Made by a program: the position numbers and the translations under genes. Shown in pieces: positions 20,801 to 23,265 of a stretch of DNA of 23,265 nucleotides. The notes under the pieces were generated by a model. It worked only from the letters and a program-made list of their open reading frames with translations, searched no databases and had not been told where the DNA came from. Origin of the DNA: a virus; IMG/VR virus record IMGVR_UViG_3300042879_001061, positions 1 to 23,265 of that record. One strand, 5' to 3'. The number at the start of each line of letters is the position of its first letter. The first letter of the stretch is position 1.

Positions 20801-21602
20801 GGGTGATGGGTGTTGATGCAAAAAGCTGGACGCTAACACCGTTTTCGGATTCTGTTGCGTTTAAGTCGGCACCAATAACAGTTTGATTCTGCGTGCCGTT
20901 TCTGGTAACAACTTGATAACCGCGAAAGTTTTTATTTCCTGCTGCGTCTTCAATAGGGGTGTCATCTAAGTAAATACTTTTGGCGCCGTTATCTAGACCT
21001 TGAATTTCACCTTCGCAAAGAAGGTCTAGAACACTTGCGTACTGGGTGGACTGCAGCGAATCATCTGCCTCATAAGGCGTCCTTCTGCCGCCGCCACCGC
21101 CCTTGCCACCACCGCCACCACCGCCACCAGCACCAGCGATACCAAGGCCAAGACCGGCATTGTGTACACGGATTCCGCCAGCGATAAAGGTGTGATGACC
21201 TTCGACGGTCAGGTTGTAGACCGTGCCATTGCAAAACTCGGTCTTGCCGACGATGGGGCGCAGGTGACCGTTGGCGTCAACGAGGCAGTCGTCGGAGCCA
21301 AGCGTGTCGATTTCGACGAAGGCGTTGAACTGGTTGAGGACCCAATGGTTCGGGGTGGCATCAAGATGCTGGCCGCCCCAGAGCGTGTAACGGATGACGC
21401 GCTCGCCTTCGTGCTCGTGGACTTTGAGGATTTTGGCTTCGTGGACTTCGCCGGTGTGATCAAAGCTCAGAACCAGATCGCCCGATTGCAGTTCATCAAT
21501 TCGGCGTTGGCCGTTTGGAACATTAACGAGCGTATGACCAAGGAAGCAGCCTCCACCGCCACCGCCACCAGAACCTTGGAGTAGAGCTGTTCTTTTTGTC
21601 AT
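17841..21602 (-). CDS. J: lambda gpJ-like tail tip (host specificity) protein with Hint insertion
   Basis: 1253 residues from ATG 21602 (TGATG junction with gpI). After an 18-residue Gly-rich head comes a Hint domain (19-148, described separately) and a second Gly-rich stretch to about 172. The body then follows lambda gpJ: DDSLQSTQYASVLDLLCEGEIQGL, WSSYTEIIDEKLRYPNSALVGLRFDS, then AWCLWDLLTSTRYGAG, and GCYSQGQAHRAGKWAL. Fibronectin-III-like modules follow at about 740-930, and the C-terminal quarter is beta-rich. gpJ forms the tail tip and contacts the receptor. Length is close to lambda J (about 1130) plus the insertion. Parts of the gene near 19000-19200 and 20340-21060 are more AT-rich than the rest. 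Confidence 0.95.
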   Translation of the reverse strand: MTKRTALLQGSGGGGGGGCFLGHTLVNVPNGQRRIDELQSGDLVLSFDHTGEVHEAKILKVHEHEGERVIRYTLWGGQHLDATPNHWVLNQFNAFVEIDTLGSDDCLVDANGHLRPIVGKTEFCNGTVYNLTVEGHHTFIAGGIRVHNAGLGLGIAGAGGGGGGGGKGGGGGRRTPYEADDSLQSTQYASVLDLLCEGEIQGLDNGAKSIYLDDTPIEDAAGNKNFRGYQVVTRNGTQNQTVIGADLNATESENGVSVQLFASTPITRQVTNTAVDRVRVTINVPALQILQDDGDIVGHSVSLKIETQYNSGGYTEVISDTISGKTGNLYQRDYMLALNGAFPVDIRITRTSGDESSAKRQNDTFWSSYTEIIDEKLRYPNSALVGLRFDSRNFNNIPKRKYLIRGAKIQLPSNATVDTTTHIGRVTYAGVWNGTFGAATWCNDPAWCLWDLLTSTRYGAGIPASNLDRYDFYAISQYCNELVDDGKGGLEPRFSCNLLINSRDEVYNVIQEMTSLFRGIAYYGAGSLVLQQDKPTDSQYLLGPSNVVDGVFNYSGSSQKARHSVATVAWQSYDTLGEVEYEYIEDADAVAKYGIINKDIKALGCYSQGQAHRAGKWALLSEQNLTETVTFSVSIDSGIILRPGMVIDVADPMKAGTRRSGRVSSATTTTITVDSSSNLSVNLASNPRISVILPSGNVELRPIQSISDRTITVGNPFSEAPNANAIWLIQTDDIESQQFRVLNVAESDDGIYGVTALQYNSSIYNAIESDNTLTTRDISNLSDPPDAVTSITGTEYLYQDGQNVFSGFDLSWVSPRERVSEFRIDYRIDNDNWRQIVSTSPSIQIKQTRPGTLYIQLTAANYVNKISAIATAEFQLVGKTAVPGNVQNLSFEAINANSGRLRWDETVDLDVKVGGKIHIRHSNLTDGSASWSNSVDLIPAKSGSATEAIIPLVEGEVLVKFEDDGGRQSASETSIIIDLPDTLAPLTLINRREDQDTPPFQGTRTNTFYSEEFDALTLDGSDLLDDVPDVDLLPTFDVMGSVQSSGTYDFATTVDFGNTFSIDFSRYFVTRGYFPSDLIDSRLAEVDDWSDWDGGVIDAVNAILELRSTTDNPSGTPTWNAWQPFVNGTFRGRGFQFRTTLTSNDVAENILVDELGYLATVQRRTEQSNAAASGTTNTAVTFPYPFFTGTASIGGLNAYLPSVGVTAQNLQAGDYFQISNVTGTGFQISFFNSGGSPVTRNFTWSATGYGRQG
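21159..21548 (-). other. Hint (mini-intein / BIL-type) domain within gpJ
   Basis: Codons 19-148 of the J gene, 130 residues. Block A: C19-FLGHTLVNVPNG followed by RRIDELQSGDLVLSFD. Block B: ATPNHWVL with T83 and H86. Block F: VYNLTVEGHHTFIAGG. Block G: R-V-H147-N148. There is no homing endonuclease. All catalytic positions of an N-terminal Cys intein are present, yet the next residue is A149 instead of Ser, Thr or Cys. That is the hallmark of type-A bacterial intein-like domains, which can cleave or splice by an altered route. If ligated, the flanking glycine runs would join as GGGGGGG-AGLGLG. Confidence 0.85.
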
Positions 21603-22291
21603 CAACCCTTGCTCGCAAATACTTCGCCAGTGGACTTACCAGCACTGCCGCTGAACTCCACATCAAGGCCGCTAGAAATTACAGCGGAACCCACAAATAA
21701 TCGACCGTAGGCAATCGGTACGGGCAATCCTTGCTTGGATGTGTTCACAATGCCGCTAAAACTAAACGATTCCAGCTTTGCCGCCTCACGTCCGCGCTCT
21801 AGCGGCGATGTTGATTGCACTGGAGATGGGGAAATGGCCTGTGCAACGCCACCAATCAGCATGGATGCACCAATTAGCCCCAAAGATGTTGAAATTGTTG
21901 CCGCCGCTGCGCCGGAAAAAAGACCTGCACCAAGACCCAAAAAACCTGCGCCAGCGGGACCTGCAACAATCGCCAAAGCAACAAAACCGATTCCCGCCAA
22001 AATCTGTCCGGCACCATCGCCGGCACCAGCAATTACAGGCGTGATGCTAAAAACTTCGCGCTCACTAAATGGAGCCGCAATCAACACGGCGTTTTGTTCG
22101 GTGACCTTTTCTTTTCCGATTGTTACGCGATAGCCAACACCGTCCTGTTCGCTATCAATCAGCCACTTTTCAAGACCGGGAAAATTGACGCAAAGTGCCT
22201 TGAGCGCCTGCGCTGGCGTGTCGGCTTCAAATTGGAAGCGGCACTGACCCAGCTTTTTGCGGAGTGCGCCGTAGACCTTAACGACTTTCAT
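21602..22291 (-). CDS. I: lambda gpI-like tail assembly protein
   Basis: 229 residues from ATG 22291. KVVKVYGALRKKLGQCRFQFEADTPAQALKALCVNFPG is the ubiquitin-like opening of gpI proteins. A long Gly/Ala-rich hydrophobic region (about 95-165, with AGIGFVALAIVAGPAGAGFLG) is typical of this family and may insert in a membrane or form a glycine-rich core. gpI helps tail tip assembly and is not kept in lambda virions. It overlaps gpK by 14 bp and gpJ by 1 bp, matching lambda order L-K-I-J. Confidence 0.9.
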   Translation of the reverse strand: MKVVKVYGALRKKLGQCRFQFEADTPAQALKALCVNFPGLEKWLIDSEQDGVGYRVTIGKEKVTEQNAVLIAAPFSEREVFSITPVIAGAGDGAGQILAGIGFVALAIVAGPAGAGFLGLGAGLFSGAAAATISTSLGLIGASMLIGGVAQAISPSPVQSTSPLERGREAAKLESFSFSGIVNTSKQGLPVPIAYGRLFVGSAVISSGLDVEFSGSAGKSTGEVFASKG

Positions 22292-22991
22292 GCCGCAGGA
22301 CTCGGGCGGTGCTTTTTAGATAATAGCCGCCATAGATGTCGCGGCTACTGAGGCGGCCTTGGATGTGGTGCAGGATCAGTTGGTCGCCAAGGTAGACGGC
22401 AGCGTGGTTGGGTAGCGATGATGCAAGCTGCATCAGGATTGCGTCGCCGTACTGCATTTCCTCCAAGGGGATGGAACGAAAGCCTTCGTTGGCGAAGTTG
22501 TCTAGGTATAAATTCTCATTCCGTAGCCAGAACTGGTCGCGGCGGTCGTAGTCGCTGAGGTTCAGCCCAAATTCGCGGTTGTACCAGTCGCGGCACAGGC
22601 TGTAGCAGTCCACGATGCCGAAGACAAATTCGCGTCCCACGTAAGGGAGTTCAAAACCTTCGGGTTCGCAGTAGCCCCACTGTTCCGTCTGGGGATTGAC
22701 GATGTGCCAAGGCAGGCCGGATTTTTCGCAGGCAACGCGGTCGGCTTGCGATGGGGCGTGGTTGGTTTTGGGGTGGCTATGCACCACCGCCACGATTTCG
22801 CCCTGTTCTTCAGCGGCAACGTAGTCAGCCGGATCCAGCACAAAGTGTTCGTCTGGTGTTTCGGCCATGTTGCGGCAGGGGAAATACCGCTTGCGGCCTT
22901 TGACCACGGCAACCAAGCCGCAGGACTCTTTTGGGAACTCTGCTCTGGCGTGCTCCAGGGCAGCAGCTTTAACAGTGTCAGAAAGTTTCAT
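22278..22991 (-). CDS. K: lambda gpK-like tail tip hydrolase (JAMM + NlpC/P60)
   Basis: 237 residues from ATG 22991. The JAB1/MPN part has E22 (FPKESCG) and the zinc motif HSHPKTNHAPSQAD (H71, H73, S81, D84). The NlpC/P60 part shows DCYSLCRDWY (C129) and LPNHAAVYL (H196), so both active sites look complete. gpK likely trims or locally opens peptidoglycan during entry and tail tip assembly. Starts by ATGA overlap with gpL. Confidence 0.93.
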   Translation of the reverse strand: MKLSDTVKAAALEHARAEFPKESCGLVAVVKGRKRYFPCRNMAETPDEHFVLDPADYVAAEEQGEIVAVVHSHPKTNHAPSQADRVACEKSGLPWHIVNPQTEQWGYCEPEGFELPYVGREFVFGIVDCYSLCRDWYNREFGLNLSDYDRRDQFWLRNENLYLDNFANEGFRSIPLEEMQYGDAILMQLASSLPNHAAVYLGDQLILHHIQGRLSSRDIYGGYYLKSTARVLRHESR

Positions 22992-23265
22992 TGGAGCAGT
23001 CCTGCGCTTGGGAATGAGCCGAATGGGAGTTCTGCAGTTTCACCAAAACGCAATTTGCATGAGCCGATCCGCTTACCGCATTTGTCCTGTGCCAGCGTGC
23101 CCACCACGTTGTCGTTGATGTCCCAGTAGTTGCTGCCGGTGTAGCCGCACTCGGTGCTGCGGTATTTCCACTGGCAGATGTTGGCGATGATTTGGCGCTT
23201 GGGGATCATCACGCCAGCGAGGTCGAATTTGCTGGCCAGCTCGAAGCTCACAGAGTCGCGGTTTT
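22988..23265 (-). CDS. L: lambda gpL-like minor tail protein, C-terminal fragment
   Basis: Only the last 92 or so codons are in the window and the frame stays open to the right edge, so a GTG at 23251 is not taken as the start. VSFELASKFDLAGVMIPKRQ precedes the four-Cys region: NICQW, TECGYTG, DKCGKRIGSC. Lambda gpL holds a 4Fe-4S cluster with four Cys in the same arrangement, so the cluster is probably kept. It ends GLLQ and overlaps gpK as ATGA. Confidence 0.92.
   Translation of the reverse strand, partial: NRDSVSFELASKFDLAGVMIPKRQIIANICQWKYRSTECGYTGSNYWDINDNVVGTLAQDKCGKRIGSCKLRFGETAELPFGSFPSAGLLQ

Noticed and set aside
1-23265. tRNA genes, rRNA, CRISPR arrays and insertion sequences
   Set aside because: Read by eye on both strands; no tRNA-like T-arm, regular spacer-repeat pattern or transposase was seen. 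A tRNA scan would be decisive.

Overview
The window is part of a tailed-phage (or prophage) genome of siphovirus type with a lambda-like tail tip. The likely host is a cyanobacterium of the Synechococcus/Cyanobium kind. This host assignment is inference. It rests on the style of the tail-fibre proteins (MSIRLNGSTSGYTEID start, FDAGSINILYEG ends), on several small late proteins that look cyanophage-like, and on a candidate NblA-family protein. Coding is very dense and GC-rich, and most neighbouring genes overlap by 1-14 bp (ATGA, GTGA or TGATG junctions). No integrase, terminase, portal or capsid gene is present, and both edges look internal to a larger genome: the right edge cuts a gpL homologue.

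Layout. 27-695 (-): a gpZ/gp10-like tail-completion candidate. 696-965: a non-coding block with 12 CGTAACA-type repeats around an AT-rich, hairpin-forming, purine-rich core, a candidate replication origin. 966-3879 (-): a translationally coupled cassette of ribbon-helix-helix protein, unknown 90-residue protein and P4-alpha-like primase-helicase. 3939-4682 (+): a lone PD-(D/E)XK nuclease with a C-terminal zinc site. 4663-6361 (-): VRR-NUC nuclease and SF2 helicase. 6415-8384 (+): RecE-like exonuclease, RecT-like annealing protein, small HTH protein and a 104-residue protein with an SSB-like acidic tip. 8381-8566 (-): the NblA-like protein. 8620-12640 (+): a long run of very small, overlapping early genes (zinc ribbons, HTH, DUF3310, micro-membrane proteins), interrupted at 11596-12106 by a leftward HNH pair.

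From 12637 to the right edge everything is on the minus strand and read from right to left: gpL, gpK, gpI, gpJ, then fibre and small structural proteins, lysis proteins, a GH24-M15 endolysin and dCTP deaminase. The gpJ homologue carries a complete 130-residue Hint (intein/BIL-type) domain inside its N-terminal polyglycine stretch. The residue after the domain is Ala, not Ser, Thr or Cys.

Working together: primase-helicase, SF2 helicase and VRR-NUC would replicate and process DNA, the exonuclease and RecT-like pair would recombine it, and dCTP deaminase and perhaps the DUF3310 protein would adjust nucleotide pools. The small-gene run is probably the host-takeover and regulatory region. The right half builds the tail tip and lyses the cell. 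The items most worth following are the Hint domain in gpJ, the iteron array beside the primase gene, and the NblA-like gene on its own strand.
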